Assembly: GCF_008923725.1 (NCBI RefSeq)
Contig: NZ_WBPF01000014.1
Location: 25,372 to 81,419 of the forward strand
DNA: 56,048 bases
Direction of reading: 5' to 3'
Origin: Bacillus sp. CH140a_4T
Lineage (GTDB): Bacteria > Bacillota > Bacilli > Bacillales > Bacillaceae_G
Below are positions 32,786-42,227 of this stretch, piece by piece. The position numbers and the translations under genes are program-made. Numbering within the stretch: position 1 is the first letter of the stretch; each line of letters opens with the position of its first letter. The notes beneath the pieces were generated by a model, which ran no database searches, was not told the origin of the DNA, and saw nothing but the letters and a program-made list of their open reading frames with translations.

Positions 32786-34195
32786 TTGAGCTTTTTGTTT
32801 TTTTAGTAGTTCTGCTTTTTCAATATCAGATAGTTTTGTAATTGTGAGACCAGTTATACCATAAATGATCGAGATAATAGGTACGATGAAATTCAATATA
32901 GCATAGGGAGCATATTCGAATGCGCCAACTCCAAGTGTTGCGAGTATAAATACACCACATGTATTCCAAGGTACGAACACAGAAGTTAATGTTCCGCCAT
33001 CTTCTAATGCTCTGGATAAATTTTTAGAATGTAGTCCCTTTTCTGTGTATGCATTTGCGTACATTCTTGAAGGAACAACAATCGAAATATATTGTTCAGA
33101 GCAAGTAAGATTGGTTGCAAAGCAAGATGCGATAGTAGAAGCGATAAGCCCTTTTGCTGATGTCGCTAATTTTAAAATTTGATTTACAATGGAGCGAAGA
33201 ATACCAGTATGTTCTAGTACTCCGCCAAAAGTCATAGCGACAATTGTCATAGAAACAGTATTCATCATCGAATCTAAGCCACCGCGGTTAAATAGTTCGT
33301 CTACTAGCTTGTTTCCAGTATCTATGACAAATCCAGCTTGGAGTGCACCGACAGAGGCTGAGACAGAACCACCTTGAATAAAGACTTGTGATAAAAATCC
33401 TAAAATAATACCTACAAGAATAGCTGGTATAGCAGGGACTTTTTTAGCGACCAATACCATAACGACTACAGGTATGATTAATAGGAAAGGCGAGATAACA
33501 AAGTTTTGTTGCAATACTTGTAACGTTTGATCGATACTTTTTGCATCAATATTGTTAGCGCCGAAGCTTCTTCCTAAGAGTGCATAGACGATAAGAGTAA
33601 TAATTAAACCTGGAATCGTAGTAAATAACATATGACGAATATGCGCGAATAAATCTGTATTTGTTAATCCTGCGGCCAAGTTTGTTGTGTCTGAAAGCGG
33701 TGACATTTTATCGCCGAAATAAGAACCGGAAATGATAGCACCGGCAACCATCGGAGCTGGGATTCCCATACTTAGGCCAATACCCATTCCTGCAACACCA
33801 ATTGTTCCCATTGTAGACCAAGAGCTACCGATCGCTAATGCAACAATAGAACAAATAATTGTAATTGAAACTAAAAATAGTGATGGAGTTAAAAGATTCA
33901 AACCGTAATAAATCATTGTTGCGACGATTCCGCCGCCAATCCAAGCACCGATCGTTAAACCTACTAGAATAATGATAACGATAGCGGGTAATGCGAGGCG
34001 AATTCCTTTATACATTGCTTCTTCAATATCGTGCCATTTGTAACCGTAACGCCAAGCGACGATAGAAGCAACGGTTGTACCGATAATAAGTGGGACGTGA
34101 GGGCTTTGTTTTAATACAACAATTGTAACCATCATAACTGCAACTGTAATGATAATAGGGATTATTGCTACGCCAAAAGGTATTTCTTTTTTCAT
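32774..34195 (-). CDS. NhaC-family Na+/H+ antiporter-like transporter
   Basis: A 473-aa membrane protein with about 11-12 helices. GSYFGDKMSPLSDTTNLAAGL is the hallmark of the NhaC family (ion-transporter superfamily), and CFATNLTCSEQYISIVVPSRM is a second conserved segment. Relatives exchange sodium for protons, malate/lactate or amino acids; beside the racemase block an amino-acid antiport role is possible. The start at 34195 has GAGGAGG six bases upstream; the five codons before it in frame would contain that site. Its last 12 bases overlap the end of the convergent regulator gene, with no terminator between them. Confidence 0.85.
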   Translation of the reverse strand: MKKEIPFGVAIIPIIITVAVMMVTIVVLKQSPHVPLIIGTTVASIVAWRYGYKWHDIEEAMYKGIRLALPAIVIIILVGLTIGAWIGGGIVATMIYYGLNLLTPSLFLVSITIICSIVALAIGSSWSTMGTIGVAGMGIGLSMGIPAPMVAGAIISGSYFGDKMSPLSDTTNLAAGLTNTDLFAHIRHMLFTTIPGLIITLIVYALLGRSFGANNIDAKSIDQTLQVLQQNFVISPFLLIIPVVVMVLVAKKVPAIPAILVGIILGFLSQVFIQGGSVSASVGALQAGFVIDTGNKLVDELFNRGGLDSMMNTVSMTIVAMTFGGVLEHTGILRSIVNQILKLATSAKGLIASTIASCFATNLTCSEQYISIVVPSRMYANAYTEKGLHSKNLSRALEDGGTLTSVFVPWNTCGVFILATLGVGAFEYAPYAILNFIVPIISIIYGITGLTITKLSDIEKAELLKKQKAQLEA

Positions 34196-34248
34196 AAACT
34201 GCCTCCTCATTATGTATGTTTTTCTATTTTTAGAATTGTCGCAAAATA

Positions 34249-34290
34249 GACGCTATTAAGTTATAATAACTAAAAAGTTATATAAGCGTC
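34249..34290. promoter_or_regulatory. Dyad in the nhaC/amidohydrolase divergent region
   Basis: GACGCT and AGCGTC end a 42-base imperfect palindrome with internal repeats of AAGTTATA. It is in the regulatory gap between two divergent genes, so a transcription-factor site is likely. The factor is unknown; the neighbouring regulator is one candidate. Confidence 0.4.
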
Positions 34291-34473
34291 AATAAAAAAC
34301 AGAAAATAACGAATGTTCTATCGTTATAAAATGAGTAGGAATAAGTTGTCGATTACATTTGAAAATAAACAATTGACTTTTTTCTTAAAATTCAATATGT
34401 TCATAAAAACATCTGTTTTTCATAAGTATAATTAACCTGAATGGTTTTGGAATTTGGGAAGGAGAATGTTGCT

Positions 34474-35589
34474 TTGAAAACATTAGAACTACAAGAGCGT
34501 TTAACTGAAATTTTTCAGCATTTACATGAAAACCCTGAAGTGAGTTGGAAAGAGTATGAAACGACAGCGTATATTACTAACTTTTTAAAAGAAGAAGGAA
34601 TTTCATATAAAATATTTGATGATTGTCCAGGCGTGATTGCGGAAATCGGAAGCGGAAATCCAGTTGTTGCAATTCGTGCCGATATGGATGCACTATGGCA
34701 AGAAGTAGACGGAGAATTTAAAGCGAATCATTCATGTGGTCACGATGCTCATATGACAATTGTGATGGGGCTTATTTTACAATTGAAAAATATGAGATGG
34801 GATAGTGGAACGGTTAGATTTATTTTTCAGCCGGCAGAAGAAAAGGGAAATGGCTCTTTAAAGATGGTAGAGAAGGGTGCTGTGGATGATGCTGACTTCT
34901 TGTTTGGTGTTCATTTAAGACCAATTGAAGAACTGCCTTTGAAACAAGCAGCCCCATCTATTCGTCACGGAGCAGCAGGATTTTTAGAAGGAACGATTCA
35001 TGGAGATGATGCACATGGGGCACGCCCGCATCAAGGGATAAATGCAATTGATGTCATTTCTATGATCAATATCGGTTTGAAAAATATATGGCTATCGCCG
35101 CAAAGTTCATATTCAGTGAAGATGACAAGGTGCCAAGCTGGTGGAGATAATTTAAATATTATTCCGGGGAACGGCCATTTTAGCTTAGATGTTAGGGCAG
35201 AGAGTAATACATTATTAGAAGAACTAAAGAAAAAAATAGAACATGTAATAGAATCAGCCGCATCGATGGCATCTGAAACTTCATACAAATGGATTGATCT
35301 CGCACCAGGAGCTGAAGTTTCAGAAGAAGCTGAGCGCTTTATGCGAAAAGGCATTCTTGAAGTATACGGGGAAGAGGGGTGCACTGGACCGCTGTATACG
35401 ACAGGAAGCGATGATTTCCATTACTACACAGTGAAGAGACCACATTTAAAAGCTGTCATGCTTGGACTAGGGGCTAACCTACAACCTGGATTACACCATC
35501 CGTATATGAAGTTCGATCATAGTTGTATTATGGATGGGGTAGAAATATTGAAACAAACTGTATTGAAAGTGTTAGAAGACAGGGGCTAG
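34474..35589 (+). CDS. M20-family metal-dependent amidohydrolase
   Basis: A 371-aa M20D amidohydrolase of the kind that cleaves N-acyl amino acids. Metal-binding motifs are IRADMDALW, NHSCGHDAHMT (Cys/His ligands), QPAEEKGNGS (catalytic Glu) and the C-terminal His in GLHHPYMKFDH. A lid dimerisation domain lies in the middle (about 165-280). I chose TTG at 34474: GGGAAGGAG is nine bases upstream. The in-frame ATG at 34441 has no site and would be only two bases after the start point predicted from TATAAT at 34427-34432. It is a candidate N-succinyl-amino-acid deacylase for the neighbouring racemase. Confidence 0.85.
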   Translation: MKTLELQERLTEIFQHLHENPEVSWKEYETTAYITNFLKEEGISYKIFDDCPGVIAEIGSGNPVVAIRADMDALWQEVDGEFKANHSCGHDAHMTIVMGLILQLKNMRWDSGTVRFIFQPAEEKGNGSLKMVEKGAVDDADFLFGVHLRPIEELPLKQAAPSIRHGAAGFLEGTIHGDDAHGARPHQGINAIDVISMINIGLKNIWLSPQSSYSVKMTRCQAGGDNLNIIPGNGHFSLDVRAESNTLLEELKKKIEHVIESAASMASETSYKWIDLAPGAEVSEEAERFMRKGILEVYGEEGCTGPLYTTGSDDFHYYTVKRPHLKAVMLGLGANLQPGLHHPYMKFDHSCIMDGVEILKQTVLKVLEDRG

Positions 35590-35608
35590 AGAGCTCCTGT
35601 TTTTTTAT
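35579..35608 (+). terminator. Terminator overlapping the amidohydrolase stop
   Basis: ACAGG pairs with CCTGT around a GCTAGAGAGC-type loop; TTTTTTT follows. Confidence 0.8.
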
Positions 35609-35643
35609 GGTGAATTGTCGGTAAATCGATATTCTTTTTCGAA

Positions 35644-35722
35644 ACGTCGATATATTGAAACAAACGTTGAAATATTTGAAATTACGATAGATATATTCAG
35701 AAAATCGTTTATATAATTTCAC
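35644..35722. repeat. Diverged copy of the 40-bp tandem repeat
   Basis: Two units (35644-35683 and 35684-35722) again repeat with a period of 40 bases and share with the 29444 array the pattern CGATATAT, AAAATCG, then TATATTT or TATAATT, then GAAATT. A weaker third unit may precede it near 35604. Confidence 0.6.
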
Positions 35723-35803
35723 GTACCAGTTAACTTGATGAAAAATGAGTCTCCTGTACATGGTGTATAATAATAAGTACCATTTCTTAATAGGAGAAAA
35801 TCA

Positions 35804-36412
35804 ATGAACGAACAATATTATGATGCAGTTTTAAACATAAAAACAGTCGGTGAGCAAAAAGGGTTTAACAAGTCTATGCATTATCACCGTTATGAACCGA
35901 CGCCGTATAGCGGATTAGATGAGCTATTGAATCAATATGAAATAAGAAGTAGCGACCGGGTTGTAGACTTTGGATGCGGAAAAGGACGATTAAATTTTTA
36001 CATGCACCATAAGTGTGGTGCTTCAGCGGTTGGAATTGAAATGAATGAAGAGTTTTATAAAGACGCGTTGGATAATCTTGATCGTTATGCGCGAAAGGTA
36101 AGAAACAGCAAAGATAAAATTGGGTTTGAATGCTGTTTAGCGCAGGAATATGAAATTGATCCACGTGATAACCGGTTTTATTTCTTCAATCCATTTTCTG
36201 TACAAGTGTTTATGAACGTAGTAAATAATATTTTACTTTCGGTAGAAGAGAGGGAGAGAGAAGTGGATATTATTTTATATTATCCTTCTGAAGATTATAT
36301 TTTCTTCTTGGAGAATCAGACTGCGTTTGAGCTGAAGAGAGAAGTAAGGTTGCCTGGGGCTTATGAGAAGAATGGGAATGAGAGATTTTTAGTATATAGA
36401 TTGGAGTGTTAA
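35804..36412 (+). CDS. SAM-dependent methyltransferase
   Basis: A 202-aa class I methyltransferase. Motif I is RVVDFGCGKGRLNFYM, and an acidic residue at the end of strand 2 (VGIEMNEEFYKDAL) would bind the SAM ribose. The N-terminal QKGFNKSMHYHRYEPTPY and the later FYFFNPFSVQVF are conserved in Bacillus homologues, but I know no substrate. AGGAGAAAA precedes the ATG. It ends three bases before the next gene, so the two are likely co-transcribed. Confidence 0.8.
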   Translation: MNEQYYDAVLNIKTVGEQKGFNKSMHYHRYEPTPYSGLDELLNQYEIRSSDRVVDFGCGKGRLNFYMHHKCGASAVGIEMNEEFYKDALDNLDRYARKVRNSKDKIGFECCLAQEYEIDPRDNRFYFFNPFSVQVFMNVVNNILLSVEEREREVDIILYYPSEDYIFFLENQTAFELKREVRLPGAYEKNGNERFLVYRLEC

Positions 36413-36415
36413 TGT

Positions 36416-37162
36416 ATGGGGGCTTGGGGAGTAGCAATATTATCAGACGATATTGCTGAAGATATTAAGTTACTGTATAAGGATTTGTTAGCAAATGAAT
36501 ATTCAAATGAGGACGCAAGTAGGATTGTAATTGAGGAATACAAGAATGAATTAGATGATGAAGAGATTATTGTTTTTTGGTTAGTATTTTCTTCCATACA
36601 ATGGAAGTTAGGGAGACTTCAAGAGAATGTTAAGCAGGAGGCATTGCAAATAATAGAGAGTGGTGCAGATTTAGCCAGCTGGGAAGAAGAACCTAAATTA
36701 CAGAAGAAACGTGAAGTAGTTTTAAATAAACTAAGAGAACAGTTACATTCTCCGCAGCCAGAAGCTAAAAAAGTGCCGAAGAGATTTATAGCTAATACTT
36801 CTTTAAAAGCAGGTGATGCTGTTAGTTATGAATTAGTATCAGGGAGTTATATTATTCTTAAAGTCATTGAGATTATTGAGGAATGGCACGGAGATCGGTA
36901 TCCTCTATTTGAAATATGTGACTGGGAAGGAAGAGAAGTTCCTTCAAAGGAACAAATTAACCAATTCGGTTTAAAGAAAAGGATTTATGAAGGTGGAAAG
37001 CAAGAAATGATGAAACTTGCTATTTATCCTTCAGGAAAAAGAGATAATCCAACTAAGAGAATGCAAGTAGTAGCAGAAAATGTAAAAGTAGTATTGAATA
37101 TAGGAACACCTTATACAGTAATGAGTGGGAAGGAACTTGATAACTATTTACATGAAATATAA
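36416..37162 (+). CDS. DUF4259-like protein
   Basis: A 248-aa soluble protein. The N-terminus MGAWGVAILSDDIAEDIK matches the G-A-W-G start of DUF4259 and related proteins, some of which are seen as immunity-like partners of toxins. The rest has a helical section (about 25-100) then a beta-rich domain. No toxin gene is next to it. GGAGTG precedes the ATG by seven bases, starting within the end of the methyltransferase gene. Function unknown. Confidence 0.65.
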   Translation: MGAWGVAILSDDIAEDIKLLYKDLLANEYSNEDASRIVIEEYKNELDDEEIIVFWLVFSSIQWKLGRLQENVKQEALQIIESGADLASWEEEPKLQKKREVVLNKLREQLHSPQPEAKKVPKRFIANTSLKAGDAVSYELVSGSYIILKVIEIIEEWHGDRYPLFEICDWEGREVPSKEQINQFGLKKRIYEGGKQEMMKLAIYPSGKRDNPTKRMQVVAENVKVVLNIGTPYTVMSGKELDNYLHEI

Positions 37163-37163
37163 T

Positions 37164-37203
37164 AAAAAAGACGCGCTACCTATTGGTAGCGCGTCTTTTT
37201 TAT
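37164..37203. terminator. Bidirectional terminator between DUF4259 and ahpF genes
   Basis: AAAAAGACGCGCTACC pairs with GGTAGCGCGTCTTTTT around TATT. Confidence 0.95.
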
Positions 37204-38729
37204 TAGTTACGGATTAAGTAATCAAATGCACCTAAAGCTGCGTTTGCACCTGACCCCATAGAGATGATGATTTGTTTGTACGGATTATTTGTACAGTCAC
37301 CTGCAGCAAACACTCCTGGTACGTTTGTAGCGCCGTGCTTGTCTGTTACGATTTCACCGCGAGCGCGTTCAACTGTTTCGCCTAACCAATCTGTGTTTGG
37401 AACAAGACCGATTTGTACGAATACACCTTGTAATTCAACGTGATGAACTTCTTCAGTTTCACGATCGATGTAAGAAATACCGTTTACTTTATCAGTACCA
37501 GTGATTTCTTTCGTTTGAACGTTTTTCAGAACAGTTACGTTTGGTAAGCTGTTAAGACGCTCTTGTAATACGGCATCAGCTTTTAATTCTGGCATAAATT
37601 CAAGAACAGTTACGTGCTTAACAATACCTGCTAAGTCGATAGCCGCTTCAATACCAGAGTTACCTCCGCCGATAACTGCTACGTCTTTTCCAATGAATAA
37701 TGGACCGTCACAGTGTGGGCAGTATGCGACACCTTTATTTTTGAACTCAGCTTCACCTGGTACGCCAACGTTACGCCAGCGAGCACCTGTTGAAACGATT
37801 ACGCTCTTACTTTTCAGAATAGCGCCGTTTTCAAGTTCCACTTCAATAAGTTCTTTTTTCTCTAAACGTTTTGCACGTTGTAGATTCATTACATCGATGT
37901 CGTATTCTTTTACGTGCTCTTCAAGACTTGCTACTAGCTTAGGACCTTCAGTACGTTTTACGCTGATGAAGTTCTCAATACCCATAGTATCCATTACTTG
38001 ACCACCGAAGCGCTCAGCAACGATACCAGTACGGATGCCTTTACGTGCTGCATAAATCGCTGCACTTGCACCAGCAGGGCCGCCACCAACAACAAGAACA
38101 TCGTATGGATCTTTATCAGAAAGCTCTGATGCATCTGGACCGTTACCCATTTTAGCTAAAATTTCTTCAAGTGTCATACGACCGCTTCCGAAAGATTCGC
38201 CGTTTAGGAAAACTGTTGGTACTGCCATGATGTCTTTGCTTTCTACTTCCTCTTTGAATGCAGCGCCATCAATCATAGTATGTGTAATACCAGAGTTTAG
38301 AACGCTCATTACGTTAAGAGCTTGTACAACATCAGGACAGTTATGACAACTTAGGCTGATATAAGATTCAAAATGATATTCGCCTTGAATGTTTTTAATT
38401 TGATCGATTAATTTTTGTTCAACTTTTGGAGCGCGTCCACTTACTTGTAGTAAAGCTAACACTAATGAAGTAAATTCGTGTCCTAATGGAATACCAGCGA
38501 ATACAACACCAGTGTCTTCACCAGGGCGATTTACGCTAAAGCTTGGTGTTCTCTCTAATTCAACTTTTTCTACTGTAATCTTAGATGACATAGTAGCTAA
38601 TTCGTCTACTAGAGCTAACATATCTTTAGATACGTCGTTGTCTCCAGCGCTTACTTTAAGTAAAATATCGTTCTCCATTAACTGAAGGTATTGGGATAAT
38701 TGTGTTTTTATATCTGCATCTAGTATCAT
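37203..38729 (-). CDS. ahpF: Alkyl hydroperoxide reductase subunit F
   Basis: A 508-aa FAD/NAD(P)H-dependent disulfide reductase that recharges AhpC. The N-terminal thioredoxin-like pair of domains carries Cys128/Cys131 (SCHNC), and the C-terminal TrxR-like part has GGGPAG (FAD), [10 protein letters not shown] (NADH) and the redox pair Cys337/Cys340 (YCPHCDGP). Length is typical (about 510). It starts 14 bases after ahpC and is read from the same PerR-controlled promoter. Confidence 0.97.
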   Translation of the reverse strand: MILDADIKTQLSQYLQLMENDILLKVSAGDNDVSKDMLALVDELATMSSKITVEKVELERTPSFSVNRPGEDTGVVFAGIPLGHEFTSLVLALLQVSGRAPKVEQKLIDQIKNIQGEYHFESYISLSCHNCPDVVQALNVMSVLNSGITHTMIDGAAFKEEVESKDIMAVPTVFLNGESFGSGRMTLEEILAKMGNGPDASELSDKDPYDVLVVGGGPAGASAAIYAARKGIRTGIVAERFGGQVMDTMGIENFISVKRTEGPKLVASLEEHVKEYDIDVMNLQRAKRLEKKELIEVELENGAILKSKSVIVSTGARWRNVGVPGEAEFKNKGVAYCPHCDGPLFIGKDVAVIGGGNSGIEAAIDLAGIVKHVTVLEFMPELKADAVLQERLNSLPNVTVLKNVQTKEITGTDKVNGISYIDRETEEVHHVELQGVFVQIGLVPNTDWLGETVERARGEIVTDKHGATNVPGVFAAGDCTNNPYKQIIISMGSGANAALGAFDYLIRN

Positions 38730-38743
38730 TTTGATCGAACTCC

Positions 38744-39307
38744 TTAGATTTTGCCTACAAGGTCAAGGCTTGGTTTAAGTGTTGCAGAACCCTCTTGCCA
38801 TTTAGCTGGGCAAACTTCACCTGGATTGTTACGTACGTATTGAGCTGCTTTAATTTTGTTAACAAGAATGCTTGCGTCACGGCCGATACCGTCAGCATTG
38901 ATTTCCATAGATTGGATAACGCCGTCTGGATCGATGATGAATGTACCACGAGCAGCAAGACCTTCTTCTTCCATTAAAACGTTGAAGTTTGTAGTGATTG
39001 TGCGAGTTGGGTCACCAATCATAATGTATTCGATTTTGCCGATAGTTTCTGAGCTATCATGCCATGCTTTGTGAGTGAAGTGAGTGTCTGTAGATACAGA
39101 GTATACTTCAACGCCTAACTCTTTAAGAGCTGCGTATTGGTTTTGTAAGTCTTCAAGTTCAGTTGGACAAACGAATGTGAAGTCAGCTGGGTAGAAACAA
39201 ACTACACTCCATTTTCCTTTTAAACTTTCGTCAGTAACTTGGATAAATTCTCCATTATGGTAAGCATTAGCTTTAAACGGTTTTACTTCTGTGCCGATTA
39301 ATAACAT
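38744..39307 (-). CDS. ahpC: Alkyl hydroperoxide reductase subunit C (2-Cys peroxiredoxin)
   Basis: A 187-aa peroxiredoxin that reduces H2O2, organic peroxides and peroxynitrite in the cytosol. Peroxidatic Cys47 lies in [12 protein letters not shown]; the resolving Cys is in [10 protein letters not shown] near the C-terminus, with the GGxG-less bacterial YF-type end. AGGAGG precedes the ATG. First gene of ahpCF; a PerR box and a TTGACA promoter lie upstream. Confidence 0.97.
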   Translation of the reverse strand: MLLIGTEVKPFKANAYHNGEFIQVTDESLKGKWSVVCFYPADFTFVCPTELEDLQNQYAALKELGVEVYSVSTDTHFTHKAWHDSSETIGKIEYIMIGDPTRTITTNFNVLMEEEGLAARGTFIIDPDGVIQSMEINADGIGRDASILVNKIKAAQYVRNNPGEVCPAKWQEGSATLKPSLDLVGKI

Positions 39308-39380
39308 ATTAAAATTCCTCCTAAATGTTGGTTTTGAGCATCAAAAAATAGTGTGCTCATAAAATATATTTTTTAATTAA

Positions 39381-39395
39381 CTATAATAATTCTAA
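39381..39395 (-). promoter_or_regulatory. PerR box upstream of ahpC
   Basis: On the minus strand TTAGAATTATTATAG matches the PerR consensus TTATAATnATTATAA at 12 of 14 defined positions. It lies at the predicted transcription start of ahpC, a repressing position. PerR control of ahpC is well known in Bacillus. Confidence 0.82.
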
Positions 39396-39405
39396 TTCGA
39401 TATTA

Positions 39406-39435
39406 ATTATCATATAGAATTGGTTATTTTGTCAA
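39406..39435 (-). promoter_or_regulatory. Promoter of ahpCF
   Basis: Minus strand TTGACA (39435-39430), 18-base spacer, GATAAT (39411-39406). Confidence 0.75.
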
Positions 39436-39754
39436 GAGAATAAACCAACTTTATATCGATTTAATTAATATTTATTCTCAATTAAGGTTGTTAAGGAATG
39501 AAAAGGTAGTTTTCATATAATAGATTTTCAATGAGTATGTAAAAGAGTAGTGTGTATGTTAGAGATATGTTGTAAGTATAAATTGATAGGAAGGGAATAA
39601 TTCTTAGAAGTTGTGGATTTGAAAAGGGATTGCTTATTTCTATTTTACAAAGAATTGTGTGATAAATAAAATAAAATGAATTAAAATCTTTTTGAACAAT
39701 TTTTGTCATCTCAAATATACAACTAGGAAGTATATTGCAGTGGATATAGAAGCA
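39436..39754. other. AT-rich spacer upstream of drdK
   Basis: About 320 bases between the ahpC promoter and the drdK promoter. A 90-codon minus-strand frame here has no ribosome binding site and poor composition, so I treat it as chance. I see no other structure. Confidence 0.4.
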
Positions 39755-39782
39755 TTGACTCAAAGGGCAAACAAGATATAAT
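39755..39782 (+). promoter_or_regulatory. Promoter of the drdKIA cluster
   Basis: TTGACT (39755-39760), 16-base spacer, TATAAT (39777-39782). A second TATAAT at 39813-39818 lacks a clear -35. Confidence 0.75.
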
Positions 39783-39852
39783 AAAACCTAGATATACCTT
39801 TCAAAAAGAAGATATAATATAGGCTGTTTAACCTATTATTTTTTATAGCTTT

Positions 39853-39867
39853 TAGAAAACGCTTACA
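39853..39867 (+). promoter_or_regulatory. cre-like (CcpA) site in the drdK leader
   Basis: TAGAAAACGCTTACA fits the cre consensus WTGnAAnCGnWnnCW with one mismatch at the second base. It lies downstream of the promoter, where CcpA binding would block elongation. This predicts repression by preferred sugars. Confidence 0.7.
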
Positions 39868-39887
39868 ATTAGTGTGGAGGGGAAACC

Positions 39888-41117
39888 ATGTCTAAGTTCA
39901 CGAAGTATTTTTTAATGGAAGCTAACGATGTGATTGCATATGTGCAAGAGAAATTCTCCAAGTTTGAGGATGCAAAGGGGTTACAGTGTAAAGAAATAGG
40001 CGATGGTAATTTAAATTATGTATTCCGCGTTTGGGATGAACAAAAGAATATTTCTGTCATTGTAAAGCAAGCTGGGGATACAGCACGTATTTCAGATGAG
40101 TTTAAGTTGTCGACGAATCGTATTCGTATAGAATCAGATGTTTTGCAGTTAGAGGAGGAGTTAGCACCTGGGCTTGTTCCAAATGTATATTTGTTTGATA
40201 GTGTGATGAATTGCTGCGTAATGGAAGATTTATCAGACCACACAATATTACGTACAGCACTTATAAATCATCAAATGTTTCCAAAGCTTGCAGATGATTT
40301 AACGACCTTTTTGGTAAATACACTCTTATTAACATCGGATGTTGTAATGAACCATAAAAAGAAGAAGGAACTTGTGAAGAATTATATTAATCCTGAATTA
40401 TGTGAGATTACAGAAGACCTCGTATACGCTGAGCCATTTACAAATCATAATAAGCGTAATGAGTTGTTTCTGTTAAATGAAGGATGGATTAGAGAGCATA
40501 TTTATAGTGATAAAGAGCTTCGTATGGAAGTAGTAAAACTTAAGTTTTCTTTTATGACGAATGCACAGGCGCTTATTCACGGTGATCTGCATACTGGTTC
40601 TGTTTTTGTGAAAAATGATTCCACAAAAGTTATTGATCCTGAGTTTGCTTTTTATGGACCGATGGGATATGACGTTGGGAATATAATGGCGAATTTAATG
40701 TTTGCTTGGGTAAATGCAGATGCAACCATGCCGCCCGGTGCTGAGAAAGATACGTATATGGATTGGCTACAATCGACAATGGTAGAGGTAATTGATTTAT
40801 TTAAGAAGAAGTTTTTAGATGCTTGGAATATTCATGTTACCGAGATTATGGCAAAGGAAGAAGGCTTTAACGAAGTATATTTACAATCTGTATTAGAGGA
40901 TACGGCTGCAGTGACGGGCCTTGAGTTAATTCGTCGTATTGTTGGGCTAGCAAAAGTAAAAGATATGACTTGTATCGAGAACGAGGAAGCACGTGCTAGA
41001 GCGGAACGCATTTGTCTTCAAGTAGCGAAGAAATTTATTTTACAGGCGAATCAATATAAAACAGGCACAAGCTTTGTAGAAACGTTAAAAGAACAGTCCA
41101 TGCACTATGCGAAGTAA
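39888..41117 (+). CDS. drdK: 5-deoxyribose kinase DrdK (MtnK-like)
   Basis: A 409-aa sugar kinase with the aminoglycoside-phosphotransferase fold, a paralogue of methylthioribose kinase MtnK. Catalytic parts are [17 protein letters not shown] (Brenner loop) and [18 protein letters not shown] (metal-binding DPE); the N-terminal lobe has [11 protein letters not shown]. In B. thuringiensis a homologous kinase-isomerase-aldolase cluster (drdIKA) salvages 5-deoxyribose made by radical-SAM enzymes. The aldolase gene following, and the lack of other methionine-salvage genes or an S-box here, favour that role over MtnK. GGAGGGG precedes the ATG. Confidence 0.85.
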   Translation: MSKFTKYFLMEANDVIAYVQEKFSKFEDAKGLQCKEIGDGNLNYVFRVWDEQKNISVIVKQAGDTARISDEFKLSTNRIRIESDVLQLEEELAPGLVPNVYLFDSVMNCCVMEDLSDHTILRTALINHQMFPKLADDLTTFLVNTLLLTSDVVMNHKKKKELVKNYINPELCEITEDLVYAEPFTNHNKRNELFLLNEGWIREHIYSDKELRMEVVKLKFSFMTNAQALIHGDLHTGSVFVKNDSTKVIDPEFAFYGPMGYDVGNIMANLMFAWVNADATMPPGAEKDTYMDWLQSTMVEVIDLFKKKFLDAWNIHVTEIMAKEEGFNEVYLQSVLEDTAAVTGLELIRRIVGLAKVKDMTCIENEEARARAERICLQVAKKFILQANQYKTGTSFVETLKEQSMHYAK

Positions 41118-41129
41118 GGGGAGAAGATG

Positions 41130-42173
41130 ATGGAAGAACAATTAATACCAATTCAGTGGAAAGATGATGCTTTAGTTTTATTAGATCAAACATTACTACC
41201 GAATGAGGTTGTTTATGAATCTTTCAAGACAGCTGAAAGTGTGTGGGATGCCATTCAAGTAATGAAAGTAAGAGGGGCGCCAGCGATTGGTGTTTCGGCA
41301 GCTTATGGTGTGTATTTAGGAGCCAAGGAAGTTACTCAAAATACGGTGGAAGAATTGATAGAGGAAGTAAAAAAGGTATGTGCATACTTAGCAACATCAA
41401 GACCGACAGCAGTAAACTTATTTTGGGCACTTGAAAGAATGGAGGCAGTCGCGACAGAGAACGCACACTTATCAATCGCTCAGTTGAAAGATAGATTACT
41501 AGAAGAGGCAAAAGAGATTCATAGAGAAGATGAAGAAATTAACCGTCAAATTGGAGAGCATGCATTAACGTTATTCCATGATGGAATGGGAGTATTAACA
41601 CATTGTAATGCAGGTGCGTTAGCGACGACTAAGTATGGTACCGCAACAGCTCCAATGTACTTAGCGAAAGAAAAAGGATGGGACTTAAAAATCTTTTCGG
41701 ATGAAACACGCCCTAGATTACAAGGTTCAACGTTAACAGCATTAGAACTAAAACGAGCGGGAATTGATGTTACTGTCATTACGGATAATATGGCCGCTAT
41801 GGTCATGTCACAAGGGAAAATTGATGCGGTAATTGTTGGATGCGACCGTGTGGCAGCAAATGGTGATGTAGCAAATAAAATTGGGACATTAGGCGTATCT
41901 ATTTTAGCGAAATACTACAACATTCCGTTTTATGTAGCAGCACCAACACCGACAATCGATTTAAAAACATCGACAGGAAAAGAAATTCCGATCGAGGAAA
42001 GAGATGCCTCTGAAGTGATTAATCGCTTCGGGCAATATTCTGCTCCGAAAGAAAGTAAAGTATATAATCCGGCATTTGATGTCACGCCACATGAAAATGT
42101 AACAGCGATTATTACGGAAAAAGGGATTGTAAAAGCACCGTTTACGGAGAACTTAAAAAAGCTATTTCAATAA
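41130..42173 (+). CDS. drdI: 5-deoxyribose-1-phosphate isomerase DrdI (MtnA-like)
   Basis: A 347-aa aldose-ketose isomerase of the MtnA/eIF2B family. Motifs: [14 protein letters not shown], the catalytic Cys in [16 protein letters not shown], and [17 protein letters not shown] with the catalytic Asp. It converts 5-deoxyribose-1-phosphate (or methylthioribose-1-phosphate) to the ribulose form. Two adjacent ATGs exist (41127 and 41130); GGGGAG is six bases before the second, so I used that. It starts 12 bases after drdK. Confidence 0.87.
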   Translation: MEEQLIPIQWKDDALVLLDQTLLPNEVVYESFKTAESVWDAIQVMKVRGAPAIGVSAAYGVYLGAKEVTQNTVEELIEEVKKVCAYLATSRPTAVNLFWALERMEAVATENAHLSIAQLKDRLLEEAKEIHREDEEINRQIGEHALTLFHDGMGVLTHCNAGALATTKYGTATAPMYLAKEKGWDLKIFSDETRPRLQGSTLTALELKRAGIDVTVITDNMAAMVMSQGKIDAVIVGCDRVAANGDVANKIGTLGVSILAKYYNIPFYVAAPTPTIDLKTSTGKEIPIEERDASEVINRFGQYSAPKESKVYNPAFDVTPHENVTAIITEKGIVKAPFTENLKKLFQ

Positions 42174-42227
42174 GTAGATAGATTTAAAAAGTCAGTCATC
42201 ATAAGCTTCATACTTAGGGGGATGTAT

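Noticed and set aside
39491-39763. 90-codon minus-strand frame between ahpC and drdK
   Set aside because: No ribosome binding site and a composition of AT-rich chance translation (Ile, Tyr, Phe, Leu).
39888-42173. Methionine salvage mtnK-mtnA
   Set aside because: No S-box and no other mtn genes, and a class II aldolase gene follows directly, which fits the drd pathway better. Not fully excluded.
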